Shown here one piece after another: positions 1 to 9,060 of a stretch of DNA of 64,000 nucleotides (position 1 is its first letter; each line of letters opens with the position of its first letter). Under the pieces are notes generated by a model. That model did no database searches, had not been told where the DNA came from, and saw nothing but the letters and a program-made list of their open reading frames with translations. The stretch is from NCBI RefSeq assembly GCF_036226445.1, contig NZ_CP108474.1, forward strand, positions 2,294,001 through 2,358,000, read 5' to 3'. A program made the translations under genes and the position numbers. Source of the stretch: Streptomyces sp. NBC_01255 (GTDB lineage: Bacteria > Actinomycetota > Actinomycetes > Streptomycetales > Streptomycetaceae).

Positions 1-614
1 ACCGGCAGCGCCGGGTGATCGAGGTCATCCGCGACTCGGTCCAGCGGCGCGGCTACCCGCCGTCGATGCGCGAGATCGGCCAGGCCGTGGGGCTGTCCAG
101 CACGTCGTCGGTGGCTCACCAGCTCATGGCCCTGGAGCGCAAGGGCTTCCTCCGCCGCGACCCGCACCGCCCCCGGGCGTACGAGGTGCGCGGCTCGGAC
201 CAGCCGAGCACGCAGCCGACGGACACCACGGGCAAGCCCGCCGCGTCGTACGTTCCCCTGGTCGGCCGGATCGCGGCCGGTGGCCCGATCCTGGCCGAGG
301 AGTCCGTCGAGGACGTCTTCCCGCTGCCCCGGCAGCTGGTCGGCGACGGCGAGCTGTTCGTCCTGAAGGTCGTCGGCGACTCGATGATCGAGGCCGCCAT
401 CTGTGACGGCGACTGGGTCACCGTCCGCCGCCAGCCCGTCGCGGAGAACGGCGACATCGTCGCCGCCATGCTCGACGGCGAGGCCACGGTCAAGCGCTTC
501 AAGCGCGAGGACGGGCACGTCTGGCTCCTCCCGCACAACGCGGCGTACCAGCCCATCCCCGGCGACGAGGCCACCATCCTCGGCAAGGTCGTGGCGGTGC
601 TCCGGCGGGTGTGA
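1..614 (+). CDS. lexA: LexA SOS repressor (5' end outside window)
   Basis: Transcriptional repressor of the SOS regulon and self-cleaving serine peptidase. The open frame is continuous from the window edge (codons QRRV before the GTG at 15), so the true start lies upstream and the GTG is internal. A winged helix-turn-helix is visible ([22 protein letters not shown]). It is followed by an Ala-Gly cleavage site (RIAAGGPI), the catalytic serine in VVGDSMIEA and the catalytic lysine in EATVKRFKR, so the S24 peptidase domain is intact to the C-terminus (AVLRRV). It is convergent with a DinG-type helicase. A LexA-type site is visible in the recA promoter of the same window. The identification is secure; only the N-terminus is missing. 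Confidence 0.96.
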   Translation, partial: RQRRVIEVIRDSVQRRGYPPSMREIGQAVGLSSTSSVAHQLMALERKGFLRRDPHRPRAYEVRGSDQPSTQPTDTTGKPAASYVPLVGRIAAGGPILAEESVEDVFPLPRQLVGDGELFVLKVVGDSMIEAAICDGDWVTVRRQPVAENGDIVAAMLDGEATVKRFKREDGHVWLLPHNAAYQPIPGDEATILGKVVAVLRRV

Positions 615-667
615 CACTCACCGCCGGCTCTGACCGGGCCCCGGGACCCACTGCGCCGGTCCCGGGG

Positions 668-695
668 CCTGCCGTGCGTCGAGACGCACGGCAGG
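668..695. terminator. Bidirectional hairpin between lexA and dinG
   Basis: A perfect 13-bp stem (arms 668-680 and 683-695) closes on a minimal loop between two convergent genes. A weaker GC-rich dyad (ccgggacc...ggtcccgg) lies just before it. No U-tract is present, as is usual in streptomycetes. Confidence 0.75.
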
Positions 696-698
696 GGG

Positions 699-2687
699 TC
701 AGCCGCTCGCCGCCGCCTTCGCCGCCGCCTTCGACGCCGCGTCGATCGCCGCCAGCGACTTCCGCACCTGGTTGCGGTCCGTGGTGTACCAGAAGTCGGG
801 CAGCGAGGCCTTGAGGTAGCTGCCGTACCGCGCCGTGGCCAGTCGGGGGTCGAGCACCGCGACGACACCCCGGTCGCCCGTCGCCCGCACGAGCCGACCG
901 GCGCCCTGGGCCATCAGCAGAGCCGCGTGCGTGGCCGCGACCGCCATGAAGCCGTTGCCTCCGGCCTCCTCGACCGCCTTCTGGCGCGCGCTCATCAGCG
1001 GGTCGTCCGGCCGCGGGAACGGGATCTTGTCCATGACCACCAGCTGGCAGCTGGCACCCGGAACGTCCACGCCCTGCCAGAGCGACAGCGTGCCGAAGAG
1101 GCAGGTCTTCGGATCGGCGGCGAAGTTCTTGATCAGCTCGCCGAGGGTGTCCTCGCCCTGGAGCAGGATCGGCAGCTCGGGATTCCTGCTCCGCAGCTCC
1201 TCCGCCGCCTGCTGCGCCGCCCGCATCGAGGAGAAGAGGCCGAGCGTACGACCGCCGGCCGCCTCCATCAGCTCGGCGAGCTCGTCGAGCATGTCGCCCC
1301 GCTCACCGTCCCGCGCGGGACGGGACAGGTGCTTGGCGACGTACAGGATGCCCTGCTTCGGGTAGTCGAACGGGGAGCCGACGTCGAGGCCCTTCCAGAC
1401 GGGCAGGTCGTCCCCCGTGGTGCCCTCGGGCGCGAGGCCGAGCGAGGCTCCGACCCCGTTGAAGTCGCCGCCGAGCTTGAGGGTGGCCGAGGCCAGGACC
1501 ACGGACCGCTCGGTGAAGAGCTTCTCCCGGAGGAGGCCGGAGACGCTCAGGGGCGCGACCCGCAGCGAGGCACCGAAGCGGTCGTGCCGCTCGTACCAGA
1601 CGACGTCCCACTCCGATCCCTGGGTGATCCGCTCCGCCACGCCGTGCACGGTCTCCACGGAGGCCATGGCCTGCTTGCGGACGGCGTCCTCGTCCTGCAC
1701 GGACCGGTCCCGGGTCGAGCCCAGGGCCGTGATCACCGCGCGGGCCGCGTCGCGCAGCGCCATCAGCGCGTAGGCGAGATCCTCCGGGATCGTCTCCAGG
1801 CGGCCCGGCAGCGCGAGCTCCATGACCCGCTCGAAGCCCTCGGCGGCGGTCTGCAGCTGGTCGGCGACCTTCTCGTCGACGAGCTTCGCGGACCGGCGCA
1901 CGGCGCGGTTGACCTGCCCGGGGGTGAGCTCGCCAGTGGCGACACCGGTGACCCGGGAGACCAGCTCATGGGCCTCGTCGACGATCAGCACCTCGTGCTG
2001 CGGGAGCACCGGGGCGCCCTCGATGGCGTCGATGGCGAGCAGGGCGTGGTTGGTGACGACGACATCGGCGAGCTTGGCGCGCTCGCGGGCCGCCTCGGCG
2101 AAGCACTCCGCCCCGTACGCGCACTTGCTCGCGCCCAGGCACTCCCGGGAGGAGACGGAGACCTGGGCCCAGGCCTTGTCGGAGACGCCCGGGGTCAGGT
2201 CGTCCCGGTCGCCGGTCTCGGTCTCGTCGGACCAGTCGCGGAGGCGCAGCAGGTCCTGGCCCAGCTTGCTGGTGGGCGCGGCCGCCTCGAAGGGGTCGAA
2301 GAGGCCGTCCTCCTCGTCCTGCGGGACGCCTTCGTGGAGCCGGTGCAGGCAGAGGTAGTTCGACCGGCCCTTGAGCATGGCGAACTGCGGGCGGCGGCGC
2401 AGCTGCGGATGCAGCGCGTCGACCGTCCGGGGAAGGTCGCGCTCGACGAGCTGGCGCTGGAGCGCCAGGGTGGCGGTGGCGACCACGACCCGCTCCCCCT
2501 GGGCCAGCGCCGGCACGAGATAGCCGAGCGACTTGCCCGTGCCGGTTCCGGCCTGGACGAGGAGGTGGGAATTGTCGTCGATGGCCTCGGCCACGGCCTC
2601 GGCCATGGCGACCTGGCCGGGGCGCTCCGTGCCGCCGACGGCGGAGACGGCGGCGTGGAGGAGGTCGGGGAGGGATGGCTTCGTCAT
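699..2687 (-). CDS. dinG: DinG/XPD-type ATP-dependent DNA helicase
   Basis: A 662-residue superfamily 2 helicase of the DinG/XPD class, which unwinds 5'-3' and usually carries an iron-sulfur cluster. Walker A is AGTGTGKS (about 46-53) and the DEAH box is VDEAHE (about 237-240). Four cysteines lie where the Fe-S domain should be (C113, C183, C189, C195). The late helicase motifs include LWQGVDVPG and QGAGRLVR. The gene starts 50 bp after the siderophore operon on the same strand and could be read through from it. It is convergent with lexA. I saw no GAAC-N4-GTTC LexA site in the short upstream gap. It could be called a DinG homologue or simply an XPD-like helicase. Confidence 0.9.
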   Translation of the reverse strand: MTKPSLPDLLHAAVSAVGGTERPGQVAMAEAVAEAIDDNSHLLVQAGTGTGKSLGYLVPALAQGERVVVATATLALQRQLVERDLPRTVDALHPQLRRRPQFAMLKGRSNYLCLHRLHEGVPQDEEDGLFDPFEAAAPTSKLGQDLLRLRDWSDETETGDRDDLTPGVSDKAWAQVSVSSRECLGASKCAYGAECFAEAARERAKLADVVVTNHALLAIDAIEGAPVLPQHEVLIVDEAHELVSRVTGVATGELTPGQVNRAVRRSAKLVDEKVADQLQTAAEGFERVMELALPGRLETIPEDLAYALMALRDAARAVITALGSTRDRSVQDEDAVRKQAMASVETVHGVAERITQGSEWDVVWYERHDRFGASLRVAPLSVSGLLREKLFTERSVVLASATLKLGGDFNGVGASLGLAPEGTTGDDLPVWKGLDVGSPFDYPKQGILYVAKHLSRPARDGERGDMLDELAELMEAAGGRTLGLFSSMRAAQQAAEELRSRNPELPILLQGEDTLGELIKNFAADPKTCLFGTLSLWQGVDVPGASCQLVVMDKIPFPRPDDPLMSARQKAVEEAGGNGFMAVAATHAALLMAQGAGRLVRATGDRGVVAVLDPRLATARYGSYLKASLPDFWYTTDRNQVRKSLAAIDAASKAAAKAAASG

Positions 2688-2737
2688 AGCGCTTCCAGCC
2701 TACGGGGCGACACTGACAGCCCGGTCACACGCACGCC

Positions 2738-4567
2738 TCACGCGAGCGGGTTGGGGACGGTCCCGTGGACGGCGGCGTGCGGGCGCTCGGGCCGGTCGCG
2801 GTAACCGTCCAGGTGCAGACGGTTGCGGTTGAGGCAGAGCCGCTCGATCCGGGGCGTGAGGAGGTCGAAGAGCTCGAACCGTTCCTTCAGCTCGGGGAAG
2901 CGGGCCTGGTGGCGCAGGATCTCCGCACGGACCAGGGCCCAGAATTCCGTCTCGGGGACGCCGAGTTGTTCCTCGCAGAGCGGTGCCAGATAGCGGAAGA
3001 CGCCGATGAAGAGCCCCGAATGGATGAACTGGGTGAGGAAGTCGGGCTCCTCGGTGAGCAGCACCGAGCGGACGTCGGCCGGCATCGTGTCGTGCTCGGG
3101 AAGCGGCAGGGCGCTGATGTTCACGTCGTCGACGAAGTCCTTGATCGCCAGACGTACGGGCACGTCCTCGTCGTCGTAGACGACGATCGCGTTCTCGCCG
3201 TGCGGCGAGAAGACCGTGCCGTACCGGTAGAGGAAGTGCAGCAGCGGGGGCAGCAGGGCGCCGAAGAGGTGCCGGAGCCAGACGGCGGGGGCGAGTCCGG
3301 ACCGCTCGACGAGCTCCGCGACGAAGGCCCGCCCGTTCGGGTCGGTGTGGAGCAGCGAGGCGAGGGTGCGGGCGCGCTCGCCGGGGGGCAGCCGGAGCGG
3401 CTCGCGCCAGATCGCGCCGAGGAGTTCCTTGTACTGGTACGGGACTTCGGGCAGCCGGTCGTACAGGGGGTGCTCGACGGTGACGGAGGCGACCTCGCCG
3501 AGGAGGATCACTCCGCACTCGTCCCGCAGGAACGCGTCGCCGTCGCGGAGCCCGTGGACCCAGGCGGTCACGGCGGGGGCGGCGACGGTCCGTTCGGTCG
3601 GCAGTCCGCGCCAGACGAGGGTGTTGAGGACCGACAGCGGGAGTTTGACGGTGCGCCGGTCGGGGCGGCTGGTGTTGAGGAACGTACGGACGGACTGTTG
3701 CGGCAGGCGGAGGTCGCCGTCGGCGGAGAGTGGGACGACGGTGCCGGCGGCCACGGCCGGGGCGTAGAGCGGGAGCAGGACCTCGTCCCACTGCCAGGGG
3801 TGGACGGGCAGCAGGAGGTAGCCGTCGGGTTCGTGGCCGCGGGCGGTGAGTTCGGCGCGGAAGGCGGCGTGGACCTCGGGGTCCAGCTCCTGGTCGTAGA
3901 GGCGGTCGGGGGTTTGGAGGCCGGCGACGCCCCGGTAGGCGGCGATGCGGTTGCTGACGGCGATCCACGGCAGTCGGGTGGCGCGGCGTGCCTCGGGGGC
4001 CCAGCGGGCGGCGTCGGTGGCGGAGAAGCCGATGCGGCCCTTGTTGAGGACGAGCCAGGGGTGGCCGGTCTGGTGGCCTTCGAGTTCGGCGTAGGAGAGC
4101 TCGGCGAGCCGGTCGGCGGTGAGGGCCGTGCGGTCGAGGCGGGCGTCGGCGGCGAGGGTGGCGGAGAGTTCGCGGATGAGGTGGCCGAGAGTGGCGCCGT
4201 CGAGCCGGAGGAGGCTCCGGGCGCGGACCAGGAAGTCGAGGGGGTCGGTCATGGGCCGGCCCTCGTGGGCGATCGAGTCGGCGGCGACCCGCCAGCCGCC
4301 GTAGGCGCCGCGGCGGGCACGGAAGGTGAGTGTGGTGCCGTCGTCGAGCCGGAGTGCGTGGTGGTCGGGCTCGCCGTCGTCGGCCGGGACGGGTTCGACG
4401 ATCTCCTCGTAGGCGAACTCGGCGAGTGCCTTGGCGAGGAGGCGGGAGGAGACCCGGGTCCAGGTGTCGGAGGTCAGCTCGGGGGGCGCGAGCAGTTCGG
4501 GTTCCGGGGTGGTGGCGAGGGGCGTGGCGGGCTGTGCGGAGTCGTGGGGTGCAGGGGACGTCGACAC
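2738..4567 (-). CDS. IucA/IucC-family siderophore synthetase (second of two)
   Basis: NRPS-independent siderophore synthetase of 609 residues, which joins a carboxylate such as citrate to an amine or hydroxylamine using ATP. Family signatures are HPWQWDEVL, SVRTFLNTSRPDRRTVKLPL and FSPHGENAIVVYDDEDVPVR. An FhuF-like C-terminal part (KERFELFDLLTPRIERLCLNRN) follows. The GTG start at 4567 is backed by GAGGAG five bases upstream. The gene is last in a four-gene operon and 61 bp behind the acyltransferase. By analogy with rhizobactin/schizokinen clusters it is the RhbF/DesD-like partner. The product cannot be read from the sequence alone. Confidence 0.9.
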   Translation of the reverse strand: MSTSPAPHDSAQPATPLATTPEPELLAPPELTSDTWTRVSSRLLAKALAEFAYEEIVEPVPADDGEPDHHALRLDDGTTLTFRARRGAYGGWRVAADSIAHEGRPMTDPLDFLVRARSLLRLDGATLGHLIRELSATLAADARLDRTALTADRLAELSYAELEGHQTGHPWLVLNKGRIGFSATDAARWAPEARRATRLPWIAVSNRIAAYRGVAGLQTPDRLYDQELDPEVHAAFRAELTARGHEPDGYLLLPVHPWQWDEVLLPLYAPAVAAGTVVPLSADGDLRLPQQSVRTFLNTSRPDRRTVKLPLSVLNTLVWRGLPTERTVAAPAVTAWVHGLRDGDAFLRDECGVILLGEVASVTVEHPLYDRLPEVPYQYKELLGAIWREPLRLPPGERARTLASLLHTDPNGRAFVAELVERSGLAPAVWLRHLFGALLPPLLHFLYRYGTVFSPHGENAIVVYDDEDVPVRLAIKDFVDDVNISALPLPEHDTMPADVRSVLLTEEPDFLTQFIHSGLFIGVFRYLAPLCEEQLGVPETEFWALVRAEILRHQARFPELKERFELFDLLTPRIERLCLNRNRLHLDGYRDRPERPHAAVHGTVPNPLA

Positions 4568-4628
4568 GAGGACTCCTCGGGGTGGGAACCGCTGTGGGTC
4601 GAGCGGTGTATGTAAGGCAGAGGGGTGT

Positions 4629-5354
4629 TCACAGGGCGTGACGCAGGGAGCGGTCGCGGATCATGAGCGCGGCTCGTTTGTCGGGGAGGTCGAGTTCCGC
4701 CGCGTAGCGGAAGCCGGCTCCGAGGAAGGCCGAGACGGAAGGAGTGTTGCGGATGTCGGGTTCGGCGACGACCCGGGTGCATCGGGGGCGGTGGTCGAGG
4801 ACGAGCTCGGCGACGGCGTGCAGGAGGGCCGTGCCGACACCCCGGCCTCGGTCGGTGACGCCTCCGACGAGGAGATGGATACCGGTGTCGTGGGGGCGGG
4901 CCGGATAGTGCCGGGCGAGCGGGTCGAGGTCGGCGCGGTAGAGCTCGAAGTAGCTCATGGGCACGTCGTCGAGGACGCCTAGGCAGGGGACGCTCCGGCC
5001 GTCGCCCTGGAGCTGGGCGCGGAGGTGCTCGGCGGTCACGGTCTCGGGGCCGGCGAGTTCCCAGAAGGCGGCGACCGCTGGGTCGTTCATCCACCGGGTG
5101 AGGAGTGGCAGGTCGCGGTCGAGGTGTACGGGGAGGAGCTGGAAGGCGCCGAATCGGGTGGTGGCCGGTTCCCAGTCGGCGACGGAGTCGAGGAGGTCTC
5201 CGCCGGAGGAGCCGCCGCCCGGGACGGCGGGTGTCGGGGCGGATGACGGGGCGGATGACGGGGCTCCGGCGGCGAGGAGGGCGACGAGGTCGTCGACCCT
5301 GAGGTCGAGGGTGTCGTCCCCGGGCGGTTCTACCGGGGGTCTGGTGGGTGGCAC
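4629..5354 (-). CDS. Siderophore N-acyltransferase (IucB/RhbD-like GNAT)
   Basis: A 241-residue protein whose C-terminal two thirds is the AlcB/IucB-type GNAT domain that acylates hydroxylamine side chains of siderophore precursors. The segment LLTRWMNDPAVAAFWELAGP is diagnostic. The acetyl-CoA loop is TDRGRGVGTAL, and NTPSVSAFLGAGFRYAAEL follows. The first 70 residues are low-complexity (SSAPSSAP repeat, Gly/Ser-rich) and look like a linker rather than a domain. The GTG start at 5354 has GAGGAGA about eight bases upstream. It sits between the two synthetases. Its substrate would normally be an N-hydroxylated diamine, yet no N-monooxygenase is present nearby. Confidence 0.88.
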   Translation of the reverse strand: MPPTRPPVEPPGDDTLDLRVDDLVALLAAGAPSSAPSSAPTPAVPGGGSSGGDLLDSVADWEPATTRFGAFQLLPVHLDRDLPLLTRWMNDPAVAAFWELAGPETVTAEHLRAQLQGDGRSVPCLGVLDDVPMSYFELYRADLDPLARHYPARPHDTGIHLLVGGVTDRGRGVGTALLHAVAELVLDHRPRCTRVVAEPDIRNTPSVSAFLGAGFRYAAELDLPDKRAALMIRDRSLRHAL

Positions 5355-5409
5355 GGTGTCGCTCTCCTCTCGGCGGTGCGCTCGGGGCGTGGGTGCTCCG
5401 GCGACGGGT

Positions 5410-7263
5410 TCAGGTGCGGAGGGGGTTGGTGACGGTGACGTAGACGGACTGGGTGTCGACCGGCCCGACGAGTTCGTCGAGGCCGTGCAGGCGGGTGAGG
5501 AGGTTGGCCTTGCTGCGCAGGGTCGCGGCCTCCAGGAGCCGGTGCGGAAGGGGTGAGCCCAGGCTCGTGGCGGAGGTGAGGAAGCTGCGGAGGGCGGCGA
5601 GGAGGACGCGCTCGTCGGCGAGGTACTGGGCGCCGAAGGCGCCGATCAGACCGAGGATGTTGTTGATGCCGAGGTAGTAGGCGAAGCGCTCGTCGGTGAC
5701 CTGGTCGGAGACGAAGGTGTCGCTGTGGGCGCCGATGCCGGGCAGCCGGTTCTCCAGCTCGCCGCGGTGGGATTCGCGGAAGTAGTAGCCCTGGTTGTCG
5801 CGGTAGCGGCCGCCGACGGGCCAGCCTTCGGGGTCCAGGAGCACCAGGGTGTTCTGCTGGTGGGCCTCCAGAGCGATGCCGGCGTGTCCGTCGAGCCAGA
5901 GGATGGGCCGGACGACCTGGTCGAGGTAGCGCAGGAACCACTCGGCGGCGACGGCCGTGGTGGGGCGGCCGGTGCGGGCGGAAAGCCTGCCGATGACGTC
6001 GGCGAGCCGGGAGCGCATGGTGGTGGCCCCGGGCCAGGGGCGGGGGGTGGTGAGGGAGGCGATGCAGACGGCGTCGTCGCCGGACCCGAAGGGGTTGTGG
6101 CGGATCATGACGTCGAGTCCGGGGACGGGGGTGCCGTCCGCCGTGTCCACGGCGAGCCAGGCGGGGTCGCGGACGATGTCGAAGCCGGGGTGGGCCGCCT
6201 GCCACTCGTCGACGAGGCCGGTGCGCAGGAGCCGGTGGACCTCGACGCCGCGGTGGAGTTCCTTGCGGAGGTTCTCGCGGCGGGAGTTGGTGATGCGCAG
6301 GCCGAGGGAGAGCTTGAGCATCGCCCGTGCGCCGGGGCGGTGGACGGTGCGGACGGACGAGGTGGGGTGCCAGGGGCTGCCGTGGAGACCGAGGTCGTGG
6401 AGGAGGCCGGCGTCGAGGAGTTCGCGGACCTCGGGGCGGTGCAGGAGTTCGCGGGCCTGCCAGGGGTGCAGGGGCAGGGGTGCGGTGCCGGCGGGGAGGG
6501 TGAGCCCCTCGGCGAGGCCGGAGGTGAGCTGTTCCGCGGTGACGTGGCGGCCCTGCTCGGTCCAGGCGGAGTCGGCGGCCAGGACCGTGGGGTCGACGGC
6601 GACCCAGTGGAGGGGGAAGGAGCCGTGGAGTTCGGGTGAGTAGAGCCGTGCTTCGGCCTCGGAGAGTCCTTCGCGGCTCTTGGGGGTGGGGTGCAGGGGG
6701 TGGCCGAGCAGCAGGGCCTGTTCTGCGGCGAGGAAGAGGTCGGCGTCCGGATGGGGGTGGGGGCTGCGGCGGCGTTCGGTGAGGAAGTCGGCGGTGCGCC
6801 GGGCGGAGTCGGCGACCCGGCCGACGAGTTCGGTGCCCTCGGGGCGGCCGGTCTCGCGGCTGAGCAGGGCGGCGACCGTGACGGCGTCGACGGTCGGAGC
6901 GGAGGCCGGGAGGCCTTCGAGCGAGGGGGCGCCGAAGCGGTGCCAGCCGGTGGCCGACCAGTAGCGGACGGGGACGAGGAGGGCGGTGCCGCTGGCGTCG
7001 AGGGGGACGCGCAGGGTGGTGGAGTCGGGGGCGGGCAGGTTCTTCTCCCGGATCCAGCAGCGGAGCAGGTTCTCGATGGTCGCCACGTCGGCGGCGCGCT
7101 GCGGGTCGGGGTCGTCGAGGGGGTCGGGCGCGGTGGCTCCGGCGGCGGCCGGGCGGGTCGGCCGCGGGTCGTACGGTCCGGCGTGCTGGCGCGGGACGGT
7201 GGGCTCCTCGACGGCGACGGGCGCTGCGGTCTCGGTCGCCTGGGAGGTGGGGGTGGCGTTCAC
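5410..7263 (-). CDS. IucA/IucC-family siderophore synthetase (first of two)
   Basis: A 617-residue NIS synthetase. The open frame runs much further upstream, but the real start is the GTG at 7263, preceded by AAGGAAG at four-base spacing; homology also begins shortly after it. Signatures are LHPWQARELLHRPE, AMLKLSLGLRITNSRRENL and ALEAHQQNTLVLLDPEGWP. The C-terminal FhuF-like part ends in a short YVTVTNPLRT tail. The first 60 residues are Pro/Thr/Ala-rich and probably disordered. It lies 38 bp downstream of the aminotransferase. Two synthetases of different subtype in one operon imply two condensations on one carboxylate, as in citrate-hydroxamate siderophores. Confidence 0.9.
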   Translation of the reverse strand: MNATPTSQATETAAPVAVEEPTVPRQHAGPYDPRPTRPAAAGATAPDPLDDPDPQRAADVATIENLLRCWIREKNLPAPDSTTLRVPLDASGTALLVPVRYWSATGWHRFGAPSLEGLPASAPTVDAVTVAALLSRETGRPEGTELVGRVADSARRTADFLTERRRSPHPHPDADLFLAAEQALLLGHPLHPTPKSREGLSEAEARLYSPELHGSFPLHWVAVDPTVLAADSAWTEQGRHVTAEQLTSGLAEGLTLPAGTAPLPLHPWQARELLHRPEVRELLDAGLLHDLGLHGSPWHPTSSVRTVHRPGARAMLKLSLGLRITNSRRENLRKELHRGVEVHRLLRTGLVDEWQAAHPGFDIVRDPAWLAVDTADGTPVPGLDVMIRHNPFGSGDDAVCIASLTTPRPWPGATTMRSRLADVIGRLSARTGRPTTAVAAEWFLRYLDQVVRPILWLDGHAGIALEAHQQNTLVLLDPEGWPVGGRYRDNQGYYFRESHRGELENRLPGIGAHSDTFVSDQVTDERFAYYLGINNILGLIGAFGAQYLADERVLLAALRSFLTSATSLGSPLPHRLLEAATLRSKANLLTRLHGLDELVGPVDTQSVYVTVTNPLRT

Positions 7264-7301
7264 GGGGCTTCCTTGGGGTGGGGCCGGGGGCGGGTCCGGG
7301 G

Positions 7302-8738
7302 TCAGTGGGACGGTCCGGGGGTGGTCCGGGGTGCGCCCGTCGTGGGGGTGTGGGCCCGTTCGGCCGCGGCCAGGGCGTCGGCGAAGCGGTCGAGGACCGC
7401 GGTGGCCTGCTCGTCGGTGAGGGTGAGCGGGGGCAGGAGCCGGACCACTGCGGAGTGGCGGCCGCCGAGTTCGACGATGAGTCCGCGGGCGAGGCACTCC
7501 TGCTGGACGGCGCGGGCCAGGGCGGGGGCGGCGGGCGGGACGAGGTCGTCCGGGCCGGCCGCGTCGGGGTCGACGAGTTCGACGCCGATCATCAGGCCCC
7601 GGCCGCGGACGTCGCCGACGCAGGGGTGGGCGGCGGCGAGGCCCTGGAGCCGACCGAGGATACGGGCGCCGAGGATGCCGGCCCGTTCGGCGAGCTTGTT
7701 CTCGCGGACGTACGCGAGGGTGGCCGTTCCGGCGGCCATGGCGAGCTGGTTGCCGCGGAACGTGCCGGCGTGTGCGCCGGGTTCCCAGGCGTCGAGCTCG
7801 GACCTGTAGACGATGACGGCGAGCGGGAGGGAGCCGCCGATGGCCTTGGAGAGGACCATCACGTCGGGCACGACACCGCTGTGCTCGACGGCCCAGAACG
7901 CGCCGGTGCGGCCGACGCCGGTCTGGACCTCGTCGACGACGAGCGGGACGGAGCGGTCGGCGGTGATCCGGCGCATCCGGCGCATCCAGTCGTCGGGGGC
8001 GGGGATGACACCGCCCTCGCCCTGGACGGCCTCGACGATCATTCCGGCGGGGGTGGTGACCCCGCTCTTGGGGTCGTCGAGGAGGTTCTCGGTCCAGCGG
8101 GCGGCGAGTTCGGCGCCGCGGTCGCCGCCGACGCCGAAGGGGCAGCGGTAGTGCTGCGGGTAGGGAAGCCGGGTCACGCGGACATCGGTCGCTCCGCCGG
8201 AGGCGGAGAGGGCACCGGCCGTCATGCCGTGGTAGGCACCGGTGAAGGCGAGGAGGCCGTCGCGGCCGGTGGCGGTGCGGACGAGTTTGAGGGCCGCTTC
8301 GACGGCGTCCGTGCCGGCCGGTCCGCAGAACTGGATGCGGGCGTTGTCGGCGAGTTCGCCCGGCAGGGTGGCGAACAGCTCCGAGGTGAAGGCGTCCTTG
8401 AGGGGGGTGGCGAGGTCGAGGACGTGGAGCGGTGCGCCCGAGTCGAGGACCTTCCTGATCGCTTCCAGGACCACGGGGTGGTTGTGTCCCAGGGCGAGGG
8501 TCCCGGCACCGGAGAGGCAGTCCAGGTAACGGCGGCCGTCCGCACCCTCGATGGTCAGGCCGCGGGCCCGCACGGGGACGATCGGCAGGGACCGGGCGTA
8601 GGTGCGGGCGGCGGACTCGCGCTGCGCCTGGCGACGCAGGATCGCCTCGTGCCCGCCCCCTTGGTCCGTCGCGTCGCCCGTCGGGTTCCGCACCTGCGCC
8701 GCCGGTGCGACGGCAGGAGCTGATTCGGTCACGGCCAC
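7302..8738 (-). CDS. Diaminobutyrate--2-oxoglutarate-type aminotransferase (class III, PLP)
   Basis: Class III PLP aminotransferase of the diaminobutyrate family (RhbA/EctB-like), expected to make 2,4-diaminobutyrate from aspartate semialdehyde as the first step to 1,3-diaminopropane. Seen: the substrate loop GPAGTDAVEAALKLVRTAT, the cofactor aspartate in VVDEVQTGVGRTG, and the PLP lysine in VMVLSKAIGGSLPL. I chose the GTG at 8738 (478 residues) because GGGAGGA lies nine bases upstream. The frame stays open to 8867, with an ATG at 8777 that has no binding site. It is first in the siderophore operon. No decarboxylase partner is in the window. Confidence 0.87.
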   Translation of the reverse strand: MAVTESAPAVAPAAQVRNPTGDATDQGGGHEAILRRQAQRESAARTYARSLPIVPVRARGLTIEGADGRRYLDCLSGAGTLALGHNHPVVLEAIRKVLDSGAPLHVLDLATPLKDAFTSELFATLPGELADNARIQFCGPAGTDAVEAALKLVRTATGRDGLLAFTGAYHGMTAGALSASGGATDVRVTRLPYPQHYRCPFGVGGDRGAELAARWTENLLDDPKSGVTTPAGMIVEAVQGEGGVIPAPDDWMRRMRRITADRSVPLVVDEVQTGVGRTGAFWAVEHSGVVPDVMVLSKAIGGSLPLAVIVYRSELDAWEPGAHAGTFRGNQLAMAAGTATLAYVRENKLAERAGILGARILGRLQGLAAAHPCVGDVRGRGLMIGVELVDPDAAGPDDLVPPAAPALARAVQQECLARGLIVELGGRHSAVVRLLPPLTLTDEQATAVLDRFADALAAAERAHTPTTGAPRTTPGPSH

Positions 8739-9060
8739 GGCTCGGTGTCCTCCCGCTGTAACGGTTGCGTTGCACATCGGGGCGTCGCGGAGCCGCCGCA
8801 AGGGCCGTCCTGAACGCCGCCGTTGTGTCCCCCGTACGTACCAACGACGGGAACTGCCGGGGATCACGGGCCGGGTGACAACAACTTGGCGTGTCCCGGA
8901 TCACGGCACGGCAACGGCTGAACGGCATCCGGAACCGGCGGCGGGGCAGGTACCGTCCCCTCCGGCACCGGCATAGTTGGGGGCCGTCGGTCGCCGTCCG
9001 CGAGGACGCGGCCGCCGTTCGCCCATGCACACATTGATGTAGTCCCAGGGGGATCACGAG
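8739..9060. other. Divergent intergenic region (siderophore operon / protease)
   Basis: About 320 bases without a convincing gene, holding the promoters of the siderophore operon (leftward) and of the first lipoprotein protease (rightward). I looked for the DmdR/IdeR iron box (TTAGGTTAGGCTAACCTAA type) and found nothing resembling it. Two GGATCACGG copies (about 8863 and 8898) are the only visible repeat. Confidence 0.5.

Noticed and set aside
2688..2737. LexA box upstream of dinG
   Set aside because: No GAAC-N4-GTTC or one-mismatch version in the short gap.
8739..9060. Iron-box (DmdR/IdeR) site for the siderophore operon
   Set aside because: Looked for TTAGGTTAG-like sequence on both strands and found none.
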